Made by a program: the position numbers and the translations under genes. A DNA stretch of 64,000 bases from assembly GCF_019924045.1 (NCBI RefSeq), contig NZ_JAHXBN010000014.1, forward strand, positions 1-64,000, in the 5' to 3' direction. The DNA is from Dyadobacter fermentans (GTDB lineage Bacteria > Bacteroidota > Bacteroidia > Cytophagales > Spirosomataceae). Position 1 is the stretch's first letter. The number at the start of each line of letters is the position of its first letter. Shown here piece after piece: positions 16,644 to 24,985 of the stretch. The notes under the pieces are model-generated. The model saw only the letters and a program-made list of their open reading frames with translations. It had not been told where the DNA came from and did no database searches.

Positions 16644-17630
16644 ATGAAAAAGCCCCCGTTATCTCCTGAAATTCTTAAAAAGTACCTGGCGGACGAATGC
16701 TCGGATGAAGAGCGTCGCCTGGTGAATGAATGGTACCAACAGCTGGACGAGCCTGCCGATGAGCCCTTTACGGACGCGGACCAGGACCGGCTGTACAGCC
16801 GCATCAAAACCTACCTCTCCGAATTGCGCAAAAGCGACGAGCCTGCAACACCGGTATACAGCCTGTGGGATTATATCGGACACATTGCAGCGGTGTTTGT
16901 AGTGGGTTTGGGACTGCTTTATTTTTTATACCAAAGACAGGAAGAGACCGCGCAACAAACCGCGCAACCTGACGGCGATATGCTCACGTTTGTCAATGAA
17001 AAGCATAAAATTGTGCCGCACTTGCTGCCGGATAGCACGGTAGTGTGGCTGCATCCCGGAGCTAAGATATCTCATAACCATTCTTTTATAGTTCGGGAGG
17101 TATTGTTTTCGGGCGAAGGTTTTTTCGAGGTGAAGCGCGATCCGTCGCGGCCATTTGTGATCCATACCGGTGATCTGCAAACGAAGGTGCTCGGTACCAG
17201 CTTCAATGTGCGGGCGATTCCGGGTGAGGGAACAGTGAAGGTTTCGGTTGCGACAGGCCGTGTGGAGGTGAGCGACGTGCAAATGAAGGAGCGGGTGGTG
17301 CTGCGGCCGGAGCAGGAGGTGGTTTTCGAGCCGAAAAGCAAACACCTGGAAGTGCAGAAAGTGGCGGAGAAGGAGTCGGATAAAGAACTGTGGCAGTCGG
17401 CTTCGCTGGTTTTCAACGAAACGCCTATGAAAGAGGTCGCGGAGCGCTTGATGCAGACTTTTCACGTCAAAATCGGTTTCGAGGACGACGGCCTGGCAGA
17501 CTGCCGCCTGAAAGTGGATTTCACGAATCAACGTTTGCCCGAAATCCTTGAAATGATCGATACGCTCCTTGGCGGCACCTACCGGATCGATGGCGACAAC
17601 ATTACCCTGAAGGGCCAAGGATGCCGTTAA
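16644..17630 (+). CDS. FecR-family anti-sigma factor
   Basis: A 328-residue single-span inner-membrane protein. Residues about 1-70 are the cytoplasmic sigma-binding part (LSPEILKKYLADECSDEERRLVNEWY). A transmembrane helix lies at about 76-94 (GHIAAVFVVGLGLLYFLY). The periplasmic FecR domain follows (VWLHPGAKISHNHSF, GEGFFEVKRDPSRPFVIHTG, TKVLGTSFNVRAIPGEGTVKVSVATGRVEV) and then the C-terminal DUF4974 domain (LVFNETPMKEVAERLMQTFHVKIGF, LPEILEMIDTLLGGTYRIDG), which should contact the STN domain of the receptor at 17932. Order and spacing make a complete FecIR-type signalling unit. Confidence 0.93.
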   Translation: MKKPPLSPEILKKYLADECSDEERRLVNEWYQQLDEPADEPFTDADQDRLYSRIKTYLSELRKSDEPATPVYSLWDYIGHIAAVFVVGLGLLYFLYQRQEETAQQTAQPDGDMLTFVNEKHKIVPHLLPDSTVVWLHPGAKISHNHSFIVREVLFSGEGFFEVKRDPSRPFVIHTGDLQTKVLGTSFNVRAIPGEGTVKVSVATGRVEVSDVQMKERVVLRPEQEVVFEPKSKHLEVQKVAEKESDKELWQSASLVFNETPMKEVAERLMQTFHVKIGFEDDGLADCRLKVDFTNQRLPEILEMIDTLLGGTYRIDGDNITLKGQGCR

Positions 17631-17931
17631 AGCGCGTCAGCCCCATTTCAAATAATGACCATACCTGACAACTCCTGACTACATATGACCACCCATGACA
17701 ATCCAGGACAACTTCCCAACTAACCCAAACTAATCCCCTGACAAACTCCATGAAAACATAGCTACCCCCCATCCAGCAACTTTGGCCACAAAAAAATCAG
17801 GAGTGGTTGCGACACCCCTGATGGAAATGCCCGGCTAAAACATCCCGGAACGTGCGGTTCACAGGCTCGCCCGAAGGCAGGCTTGGCAGGATAACTATTG
17901 TCTGAATTTTAACCCGGTCAACCGTAAAATT
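17631..17931. other. 301-base intergenic region before the SusC gene
   Basis: It holds the decamer array described separately, then an imperfect hairpin at about 17797-17822 (ATCAGGAGTG / CACCCCTGAT) and, at 17776-17783, CAACTTTG, one base off the -7 consensus TAnnTTTG. No credible open frame was found in it. The last bases before the start codon are AT-rich, as usual for Bacteroidota starts without a Shine-Dalgarno sequence. Confidence 0.45.
17656..17715. repeat. Six tandem decamers of the TGACnACnCC type
   Basis: Six units of exactly ten bases: TGACCATACC, TGACAACTCC, TGACTACATA, TGACCACCCA, TGACAATCCA, GGACAACTTC. More decayed copies may continue to about 17750. The same motif recurs at 62598-62650 inside a gene. 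No protein or known regulatory site explains it. Confidence 0.7.
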
Positions 17932-20900
17932 ATGAAAAAACCTTTTCATCCATGGCATAGATTGCTACTCCATATCATGCGCCTGACTTTTTATCAGTTA
18001 CTATTGATCAGCATTTGCTCGGTGGTGGCTGTGGCGAGCCATTCGCCGGCCCAGGAACTGCTGAACCGTGATGTGACATTGGACCTGAAAAATGTCACGC
18101 TCAACGAGGCCCTCACCCGGCTTGAACAGGGTACAAAGGTGAAATTTGCATACAGCAGCGGCTTGGTGAACCTCCAAAAGACCGTGAGCATCGACGCCCG
18201 GCAGGAGAAGCTCTTCGCCGTGCTCGACCGCCTGCTACTGCCGCTGGATATTAATTACCGGGTGCGCAACAACCAGATCCTGCTTTCCCGCGCACCGAAG
18301 AAAACCAGCGAAATACCGGCTGCGATCTCAACCGAAAACCTCGCGACAGTAGCCGATAGGACGGTAAAAGGCACTGTCACTTCGCCCGAAACAAATGAGC
18401 CGCTGCCCGGTGTGAGCATTATCCTGAAAGGCACCCAACGCGGTACTACCACCGACGTTTCGGGTAAATTCCAGCTCGAAGTGCCGGATGACAATGCGAC
18501 GTTGATCTTTTCATTTGTAGGTTACCTCTCGCAGGAAGTAATCTTAGGCAACCGCACCGACCTCGCCGTAGCATTGCAGCTCGATACCAAGGCGTTGGAC
18601 GAAATTGTGGTCGTCGGCTATGGTACCCAGAAGAAATCGACGTTAACGGGTTCGATTGCGGCAGTAAAAGGCAGCGAGATCGCGGAAAACCCCGTACCGA
18701 ACGTTTCCGGCTCGATTGCCGGTCGTGTGGCGGGGGTAAGTATGCGCCCGAACGGCGGCCAGCCCGGCTCCGATTCCCCCGAAATCCACATCCGCGGCAT
18801 TGGTACCACCGGGAACAACAAACCGCTGGTGGTGGTGGACGGCGTCATTCGCGACAATATCAACCAGATTGACCCCAGCTCCATTGAAACCGTAACCGTA
18901 CTGAAAGATGCCGCTGCGGTGGCGCCATACGGCTTGGGCGGTGCGAACGGTGTATTGCTCATCACCACCAAAAAAGGGGCCACCGGTGCTCCTACGTTGT
19001 CATTTGGTGCTTACTACGGCTCACAATCGCCTACGTATTATCCCAAAATGCTCAGCGCACAGGATTATATGCGGCTCAAAAACGAAGCTTACCTGAACGA
19101 GAACCCCACCGGCACGCAATTGCCATTTGCAACGGACCTGGTCGAAAATTACGCGAACCTGAACCGCGAAGACCCAGATAAATACCCGATCAGCAACACG
19201 AAAGACCTCGTGAATATGAATGCGCCGATGCAGAACTACACGTTGCAGCTGAGCGGAGGTTCGGAGCGGATCAAATACCAGACGGGTTTCGGCTTCCTGA
19301 AACAGAACGGGATGTTCGACCCCGTGAAGTACATGCGTTACAGCTATAATATGAACCTGACGGCCGAAGCAACCAAAACTACCACGGTTTCGCTTTCGCT
19401 GATCGGTTCGGTAGAGCGGGTATCGTCGGTGGATACGGCGGTTTCCGCGGGAAATCTGTTTCGTAACGGATTCAAATACATTCCGATCCGTTCCCTTTAT
19501 TACAGTAATGGTTTATGGGGAGAATTCGCAGGAAACTCGCCGGTAGGGGTTTTGAATGCGGGTTATACCAAAAATTCCAATAACACTTTGCTGACGACCA
19601 TCGCTATCGAGCAAAAGCTGCCGTTCATCAAAGGGCTGAGCGTTAAGGGTACTTTCAGCTATGACCCTGTTCAGCGTACCAAGAAGGGCTACCACAAGCC
19701 ATTCTATTACTACACCCAGGATTTAACAACCACTCCCTACACCTATAAACGCGAAATTTCCACCGCGGAAGGGGGAGCGGCGGCATTCTCCTGGCTGGCG
19801 CAGCAGTTTATCAAAACCCAGACATTTACTTACCAGGGTTACCTCAATTACCACAGCACATTTGGTAAGCACGACTTCACCGGTCTGATCGTGGCGGAAG
19901 CCCGTAACAATACCTACGAGCTGTTTTCGGCACGTCGCAACAACTTTGCCGTGGATGTCGACGAGCTGAATATGGGTAGTTCCAACAAAAACGATTTTGA
20001 TAATGGCGGTACTTCCTCGACCGGCAGCCAGATCGGCTACGTGTACCGTGTCGGCTATGCGTACGCAGGCAAGTACCTGCTCGAAGCTTCGGGGCGTTAT
20101 GACGGCCACTATTACTTCGCGCCGGGCAAGCGCTGGGGGTATTTCCCGGCATTCTCGGCGGGCTGGGTGATTTCCGAGGAGAATTTTCTTAAAAATGGTT
20201 TCAACTGGATCGACAACCTGAAAGTACGCGGGTCGTGGGGCAAATCGGGGAACCTGGCGGGTACGGCTTTTCAATACCTGACGGGCTACAACCTCAATGG
20301 CAATGCCTATGCATTCGGGCCGGGCTCGATGGTGCAGGGCGCGGTGGTGCCGAACGAGGCTAACAAGAACATTACCTGGGAGATTTCCACCAAAACCGAT
20401 ATTGGTCTGGAAGCATCGCTGTGGCGTGGTTTGCTGACGATCGAGGCAGATTATTTCCACGAAAAACGCACGGGAATGCTGCTCCCGCCGGCTGTGAGTG
20501 TGCCGGTTGAGTACGGGTTGGCATTGGCCGACGAGAATGGGGGGATCATGGAAAACAATGGCGTGGAATTGAGCCTTGGTACCAATTATCGTTTCCAGAA
20601 CGACCTTCGGCTGGGTATCAACGGCAATGTGAGCTATGCCAAAAACAAGATGATCAAGGTTTTCGAAACAGCTGCTACGCGCAACAACCCGAACCGCAGC
20701 CGCACCGGGCGAGCGCTGGGAACGCAGTTCGGCTATAAAACCGATGGATTGTTTACCACCGATGACGATAAGAACGACGACGGACTGATCGATGCGGCCG
20801 ACGGCTATAATGTAACGCAGTTCGGTGCTTTGCGGCCGGGCGACATTCGCTATGTGGATGTGAGCGGTCCGCAAGGGGTACCCGACGGTAAAATCGATTC

Positions 20901-21414
20901 TAACGATGAGGTCGTAATCGGCAAGCCGGTTTACCCGCTGCTTACCTATGGTCTGAATGCTACTGCCGACTGGAAAGGTTTCGACCTGAGCCTGTTCTTT
21001 CAGGGTTCGTCGCTCGCAAGCCTCGATATCCGTCAGTTCCAGACCATTCCATTCAATAACAACAACAGTAATTCGAGCTACGAATATTACGACAACCGTT
21101 GGACCCCGCAGACGCAGGGTGCCCGCTACCCGCGCGCTACACAGGCGCCTTACGCGAACAACACGCAGCTGTCGGATTTCTGGATGACGAGCACAGCCCA
21201 TTTGCGCCTCAAAAACGCGATCATCGGTTACACGCTGCCCAAGAGCCTCACGCGGGCTATCGGTATCCAGCATGTGCGGGTGTATGCATCGGGGCAAAAC
21301 CTGCTTACGCTCAGCAAGTTGAAGTTCATGGACCCGGAAGTAGGCTACACCGATCGCGAAACGGCCTATCCGAACCAGAGAGTATACGTGTTTGGGCTTA
21401 ATGTGACATTCTGA
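17932..21414 (+). CDS. SusC/RagA outer-membrane receptor with STN signalling domain
   Basis: A 1160-residue TonB-linked receptor. The N-terminus holds an extended signal sequence (to about residue 40). An STN (secretin/TonB short N-terminal) domain follows at about 48-122 (VTLDLKNVTLNEALTRLEQG, DRLLLPLDINYRVRNNQILL). Next come a carboxypeptidase-like domain at about 143-225 (VKGTVTSPETNEPLPGVSII), the segment DEIVVVGYGTQKKSTLTGSI, a plug (AGRVAGVSMRPNGGQPGSDS, VDGVIRDNINQIDPSSIETV) and the barrel ending VYVFGLNVTF. The STN domain and the upstream sigma/FecR genes show it is a signalling transporter that reports substrate binding through FecR to the sigma factor. The SusD partner follows after 19 bases. 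The substrate is unknown. Confidence 0.95.
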   Translation: MKKPFHPWHRLLLHIMRLTFYQLLLISICSVVAVASHSPAQELLNRDVTLDLKNVTLNEALTRLEQGTKVKFAYSSGLVNLQKTVSIDARQEKLFAVLDRLLLPLDINYRVRNNQILLSRAPKKTSEIPAAISTENLATVADRTVKGTVTSPETNEPLPGVSIILKGTQRGTTTDVSGKFQLEVPDDNATLIFSFVGYLSQEVILGNRTDLAVALQLDTKALDEIVVVGYGTQKKSTLTGSIAAVKGSEIAENPVPNVSGSIAGRVAGVSMRPNGGQPGSDSPEIHIRGIGTTGNNKPLVVVDGVIRDNINQIDPSSIETVTVLKDAAAVAPYGLGGANGVLLITTKKGATGAPTLSFGAYYGSQSPTYYPKMLSAQDYMRLKNEAYLNENPTGTQLPFATDLVENYANLNREDPDKYPISNTKDLVNMNAPMQNYTLQLSGGSERIKYQTGFGFLKQNGMFDPVKYMRYSYNMNLTAEATKTTTVSLSLIGSVERVSSVDTAVSAGNLFRNGFKYIPIRSLYYSNGLWGEFAGNSPVGVLNAGYTKNSNNTLLTTIAIEQKLPFIKGLSVKGTFSYDPVQRTKKGYHKPFYYYTQDLTTTPYTYKREISTAEGGAAAFSWLAQQFIKTQTFTYQGYLNYHSTFGKHDFTGLIVAEARNNTYELFSARRNNFAVDVDELNMGSSNKNDFDNGGTSSTGSQIGYVYRVGYAYAGKYLLEASGRYDGHYYFAPGKRWGYFPAFSAGWVISEENFLKNGFNWIDNLKVRGSWGKSGNLAGTAFQYLTGYNLNGNAYAFGPGSMVQGAVVPNEANKNITWEISTKTDIGLEASLWRGLLTIEADYFHEKRTGMLLPPAVSVPVEYGLALADENGGIMENNGVELSLGTNYRFQNDLRLGINGNVSYAKNKMIKVFETAATRNNPNRSRTGRALGTQFGYKTDGLFTTDDDKNDDGLIDAADGYNVTQFGALRPGDIRYVDVSGPQGVPDGKIDSNDEVVIGKPVYPLLTYGLNATADWKGFDLSLFFQGSSLASLDIRQFQTIPFNNNNSNSSYEYYDNRWTPQTQGARYPRATQAPYANNTQLSDFWMTSTAHLRLKNAIIGYTLPKSLTRAIGIQHVRVYASGQNLLTLSKLKFMDPEVGYTDRETAYPNQRVYVFGLNVTF

Positions 21415-21433
21415 TCTCGAAAACTTTGAACCA

Positions 21434-23218
21434 ATGAAAAGAATAAGACATACCATATTATTTGCGATGCTCGGTGTGAGCCTTTTCACGACATCCTGCA
21501 ATGAGGATTTTCTTGAAAACGATATCAAAAGCCGCCTGACCGACGACATGCAATGGGCCTCGGAAGGCAATGCCGACCTGTTTCTGAACGACATTTACGC
21601 AGCGCTCTCCAACAAATGGAACTCGCCCGACAACCTCGATAATTTCACCGACGACAACGACGCGGGCTTCTACTGGAAATCCTATTCGTGGCGCCAGGGC
21701 ATCGTGGACCCGGCCGTGAACAATGGCACGCCCATGGACCATGCGAATGGCAATGCCACAGACTATGCGTCATGGGCGGCGGGATTTCTCAAAATCCGCA
21801 AATGCAACCTGTTTATTCAGAAAGTGACCGAAAACTCGGCCAACTTCTCGGAGGCTTATCGCAAAAAACGCATCGACGAGGTGCGGTTCATGCGGGCCTA
21901 TTATTACAGCGAAATGTTTATGCACCTCGGCGGTCTTCCGATCATTACGGATGTGCTCGATCGCAACACGATGGAAGAAGCTGAGCTTTACCGCTCGCGG
22001 GCCACATTTGAAGAGACATTCAATTTCATAACCAAAGAGTTAGGTGAAATTGTGGCGAACAAGGCATTGCCTGTTAAATACAACAACGGGGATGCCGATG
22101 CCGGCCGTGCTACCCTCGGCGCAGCGCTCGCGCTCAAAGGCTGGTTGGAATTGTACGTGGCGAGTCCGGCTTTCAATGCGGCCACACCCGCAGCCGGTGC
22201 CGATCCGAACAAGCTGGTAGGTTTCGGAAATTTCGACCCGAAACGCTGGGCCACCGCCGCAGCTACCAACAAGCAGTTTATCGATACTTACGGCGGTACC
22301 TATGCGCTGTTCCCGGATATCAATGCTTTCTGGTGGGAGAAAAACGAGTACAACTCCGAGGTGATCTGGGACCGTCAGGTGGTGGCGGTGATCATGGGCT
22401 CCAACTACGAACAATATGGCGGCCCGGTGTGGATCGACGGCGTGTACTACACCTGGGGCAACTACTGCCCGACGCAGGAGCTCGTCGACCAGTTTGCAAT
22501 GGCCAACGGTAAGCCCATTTCAGACCCGAATTCCGGCTACAACCCCCAAAACCCCTACGTAAACCGCGAAAAGCGCTTCTATGACTTCATCGTTTACGAC
22601 GGCGCGCCCTATAAGCAAGACTGGATGGCCAAGGTTGATACCATTTATACCCGCATCGACAAGGTAAAACCATCGAAGAACCAGATCGATTTCGGTACCG
22701 ACGACGTAGGTAATACGGGTTATTATTTCAAAAAGAAAATCAATCCATTGAAGCCGCGCGGGGGTGCCGCTAGCGGCCAGAATTATGTGTACTACCGTTA
22801 TGCGGAGGTGTTGCTCAACTATGCGGAGGCCCAGAACGAGTCCGTTGGGCCGGATGCTTCGGTATACGCTGCCATTAACGCGATCCGAAAGCGTTCCAAC
22901 CTGCCCGAACTTCCGGCAGGCCTGACGAAGGAGACCATGCGCGAAGCCATCCGCCGGGAGCGAAGGGTAGAGCTGTGCTTCGAAGCCAAGCGGTTTTACG
23001 ATATCGTCCGCTGGGTGATAGCCGAGGATGTCATGAACAAGGACTTCCACGGGATGAAAATCACCAACACCTCGCCGGCTGACAACAAAGGCAAATGGGT
23101 GTATGAAGTGGTGGGTTTAAATCACCCGCATGTTTTTACCAAGAAAATGTACATGAATCCTGTGCCTCAACCGGTTGTGGATCAGAATAAAAAGATTATT
23201 CAGAATCCGGGTTATTAA
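21434..23218 (+). CDS. SusD/RagB-family outer-membrane lipoprotein
   Basis: A 594-residue lipoprotein (FTTSCNED, Cys22) of classical RagB/SusD type. It shows the N-terminal SusD-like helical region (FLENDIKSRLTDDMQWASEGN, FMRAYYYSEMFMHLGGLPII) and the C-terminal RagB/SusD domain (YRYAEVLLNYAEAQNE, INAIRKRSNLPELP, RRERRVELCFEAKRFYDIVRW, KMYMNPVPQPVVDQN). It should form the lid of the SusC transporter encoded 19 bases upstream. At nearly 600 residues it is on the long side for the family. It is co-regulated with the ECF/FecR cassette by position. Confidence 0.94.
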   Translation: MKRIRHTILFAMLGVSLFTTSCNEDFLENDIKSRLTDDMQWASEGNADLFLNDIYAALSNKWNSPDNLDNFTDDNDAGFYWKSYSWRQGIVDPAVNNGTPMDHANGNATDYASWAAGFLKIRKCNLFIQKVTENSANFSEAYRKKRIDEVRFMRAYYYSEMFMHLGGLPIITDVLDRNTMEEAELYRSRATFEETFNFITKELGEIVANKALPVKYNNGDADAGRATLGAALALKGWLELYVASPAFNAATPAAGADPNKLVGFGNFDPKRWATAAATNKQFIDTYGGTYALFPDINAFWWEKNEYNSEVIWDRQVVAVIMGSNYEQYGGPVWIDGVYYTWGNYCPTQELVDQFAMANGKPISDPNSGYNPQNPYVNREKRFYDFIVYDGAPYKQDWMAKVDTIYTRIDKVKPSKNQIDFGTDDVGNTGYYFKKKINPLKPRGGAASGQNYVYYRYAEVLLNYAEAQNESVGPDASVYAAINAIRKRSNLPELPAGLTKETMREAIRRERRVELCFEAKRFYDIVRWVIAEDVMNKDFHGMKITNTSPADNKGKWVYEVVGLNHPHVFTKKMYMNPVPQPVVDQNKKIIQNPGY

Positions 23219-23285
23219 ACCAATGGTTCAGCCCCAGGCTACCGTTTACTCGGTGGATCTGTCAAAATGATTAGAGAACAGAGTT

Positions 23286-23309
23286 CCGGACGCTTTTAAT
23301 AGCGTCCGG
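23286..23309. other. Hairpin after the SusD gene
   Basis: CCGGACGC (23286-23293), loop TTTTAATA, GCGTCCGG (23302-23309): a perfect 8-base stem without a T-run, followed by another copy of CCGGAC at 23313-23318. Possibly an RNA 3'-end stabiliser ahead of the terminator-like structure at 23341. Confidence 0.4.
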
Positions 23310-23340
23310 TCTCCGGACATGATTTCATTGTAGTTTGAGT

Positions 23341-23375
23341 AAAGAGAGGGGCGGCGAGTTCCTCTTTTTCTTTTT
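23341..23375 (+). terminator. Probable terminator after the SusD gene
   Basis: AAAGAGAGG (23341-23349) can pair with CCTCTTTTT (23361-23369) with one mismatch region, and a T-rich tract continues to 23375. It sits between the SusD gene and the convergent GTPase gene ending at 23379. Confidence 0.6.
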
Positions 23376-23378
23376 ACA

Positions 23379-24443
23379 TTAATATTTCCGCTGTTTTCGG
23401 TAATGCGCCACCTGCTTCGCCATCTTGCCAAACTGCCGCTCAACCCGCTTGCGCTCGACTGAATCGGTCTGGTAATGCGCCTGCTCGCGAGTGATTTTCA
23501 GATAGCTTTCGTACACCTCGGGCGGGAGCGCGCCCTCGCGCACAGCCGCAACGACCGCGCATCCGGGCTCGTGCTGGTGCGTGCAGTCGTGGAACCGGCA
23601 CCCGGCCGAAAGTGCCGCCAGCAATGGATGATAATGCATTCCCTGGTCATCGGCTTCGATCGTAACGCCGAATTCCCGCATTCCCGGCGAGTCGATCAGC
23701 ATCGCCCCGGACGGCAGCATTACCAGGTTTCTCGAAACCGTCGTGTGCCTGCCTTTGTGGTTGAAGCTGCTCACGGCGCCTTCTTCCTGCAAATGGTAAC
23801 CCAGCAATGCGTTGACGAGCGTGCTTTTCCCCACGCCTGAGGAGCCGATAAGCACATAGGTATTGCCTGGTAGCAGCTGTTCGCTTGCCCATTGTTGGAG
23901 CCCCGCCTGGCCGGTCGCGCTCAGCAATAGTACCGGGCAACCATAGCCCAGCGCCATCACTTCCTGCCGGTAACTTTCCGGATCGGGCACGAGGTCCCGT
24001 TTATTCAGTAGCACAACCAGACGGATGTTGCATTGCATGATCTGCATGATGTAGCGCTGCAAACGCATCGGATTGAAATCCCGGTCGAGGCCCTGCACGA
24101 TGAATGCGGTGTCGATATTGGCTGCGATCACCTGTTTCTCGGTGGTACGGCCGGGGAGTTTGCGGCTCAGTTCGTTCAGTCGCGGTAGTACGGAAATGAT
24201 AATCCCTTCACTGTCATAGGATTTGAATGCGACCCAGTCGCCTACTTTGGGCAAATCCCAGTTGTCGGCGCTGTTCATGAGCGCACCCGAAAGCATGGCG
24301 TCTGCCGTGCCGTTGGCTGTTATGAGCTTGTGGCGGAAGCCTTCGATGGCCGTAACGCGGCCCGCTTCGAGTCCTTGTGCCTGGTAAGAATGGAAATATT
24401 GTTCAAAATGGGTACTCCACCCGTATTGATTTAGAGATGTCAT
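23379..24443 (-). CDS. rsgA: RsgA/YjeQ-type circularly permuted GTPase
   Basis: I chose the ATG ending at 24443 (MTSLNQYGW..., 354 residues). An OB-fold region lies at about 40-110 (VGDWVAFKSYDSEGIIISVL). The GTPase motifs come in the permuted order of RsgA: LLNKRDLV (G4), then GSSGVGKSTLVNALLG (G1), TTVSRN (G2) and DSPGMREFG (G3). The C-terminal zinc module is seen as CRFHDCTHQHEPGCAV. RsgA checks late maturation of the 30S ribosomal subunit. This sequence is of the longer form with an extended N-terminus and basic tail (VERQFGKMAKQVAHYRKQRKY). If a second, shorter rsgA exists in the genome, this may be the accessory paralogue. A -7 promoter element lies at 24625-24632. Confidence 0.9.
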   Translation of the reverse strand: MTSLNQYGWSTHFEQYFHSYQAQGLEAGRVTAIEGFRHKLITANGTADAMLSGALMNSADNWDLPKVGDWVAFKSYDSEGIIISVLPRLNELSRKLPGRTTEKQVIAANIDTAFIVQGLDRDFNPMRLQRYIMQIMQCNIRLVVLLNKRDLVPDPESYRQEVMALGYGCPVLLLSATGQAGLQQWASEQLLPGNTYVLIGSSGVGKSTLVNALLGYHLQEEGAVSSFNHKGRHTTVSRNLVMLPSGAMLIDSPGMREFGVTIEADDQGMHYHPLLAALSAGCRFHDCTHQHEPGCAVVAAVREGALPPEVYESYLKITREQAHYQTDSVERKRVERQFGKMAKQVAHYRKQRKY

Positions 24444-24624
24444 GATTGTAAAGTCTGAGCTATGGGCGGCACATCGCCTGTCCGCGCGCATAGCAGGGAG
24501 AAAATTTAGATCAAAGCAGTAGGAAATCGCGGGTCCTGAAAAGAAGTTAATTCAGAAGACCGGCGTCAGGCTGCAATGTCAGCAGATGGGCGATATGTAG
24601 TTTCAGACCTTAACATATTGGGTG

Positions 24625-24632
24625 CAAAGATA
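24625..24632 (-). promoter_or_regulatory. -7 promoter element TATCTTTG for the GTPase gene
   Basis: On the minus strand the sequence reads TATCTTTG, matching TAnnTTTG, and is followed by GCACCC. It would start a transcript about 175 bases before the GTPase start. The -33 element is not clear. Confidence 0.5.
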
Positions 24633-24668
24633 GCGCATTATTCTGTAACATCCGCCCGGCCGCAGCGC

Positions 24669-24799
24669 GGCTCCCTGTTTATAGCATGTAAAATTGCAAA
24701 GGAACGGCAGGCTCCGTAGGTGCCGCCTGTTCATGCGAGGCGGCACCTACGGAGCCTGCACGCCTATCAACCAGGCGATTGCTATAAATAGGGGGCTCC
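24669..24799. repeat. Nested inverted-repeat element
   Basis: The inner arms 24707-24728 and 24738-24759 are a perfect 22-base inverted repeat (core GGCTCCGTAGGTGCCGCC) with a 9-base loop. The outer arms 24669-24686 and 24780-24797 are inverted copies matching at 15 of 18 positions (TGCTATAAAnAGGG core), with looser similarity continuing outward (GGCCG, GGTGG). The symmetric nested layout suggests a REP/BIME-like or MITE-like intergenic element or a structured RNA rather than a simple terminator. No transposase is nearby. Confidence 0.65.
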
Positions 24800-24919
24800 G
24801 TCGGGGCCGAGGTGGCGAAGGATTGTGGACACAATAAAGAGAATCAGGCTGGTAGCGATGATCTTTCTTTCATCGCCGCGCACCGGTTGCTCATTGGTTT
24901 GGTGGTGGTCTTTTTTCAT
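24782..24919 (-). CDS. Possible 45-residue small membrane protein
   Basis: An ATG ending at 24919 opens a frame of 45 codons to a TAG at 24782-24784. It encodes MKKDHHQTNEQPVRG, then a charged turn and a hydrophobic helix (KIIATSLILFIVSTILRHLG), ending DGAPYL. The layout is that of a small single-span membrane protein with a polar N-terminus. The last codons overlap the outer arm of the inverted-repeat element. No good ribosome-binding site is seen, as is common in this phylum. Coding is plausible but unproven. Confidence 0.4.
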   Translation of the reverse strand: MKKDHHQTNEQPVRGDERKIIATSLILFIVSTILRHLGPDGAPYL

Positions 24920-24985
24920 ACGAAATATTTATACAAGCCCTATTGCATTTGATCGGTTACAAATATATATTCAAGAAAATTAAAT

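Noticed and set aside
19723..21594. 623-codon open frame on the minus strand opposite the SusC and SusD starts
   Set aside because: It runs antisense to well-conserved SusC barrel coding sequence and shows no recognisable motif; it is a by-product of GC-rich codon positions.
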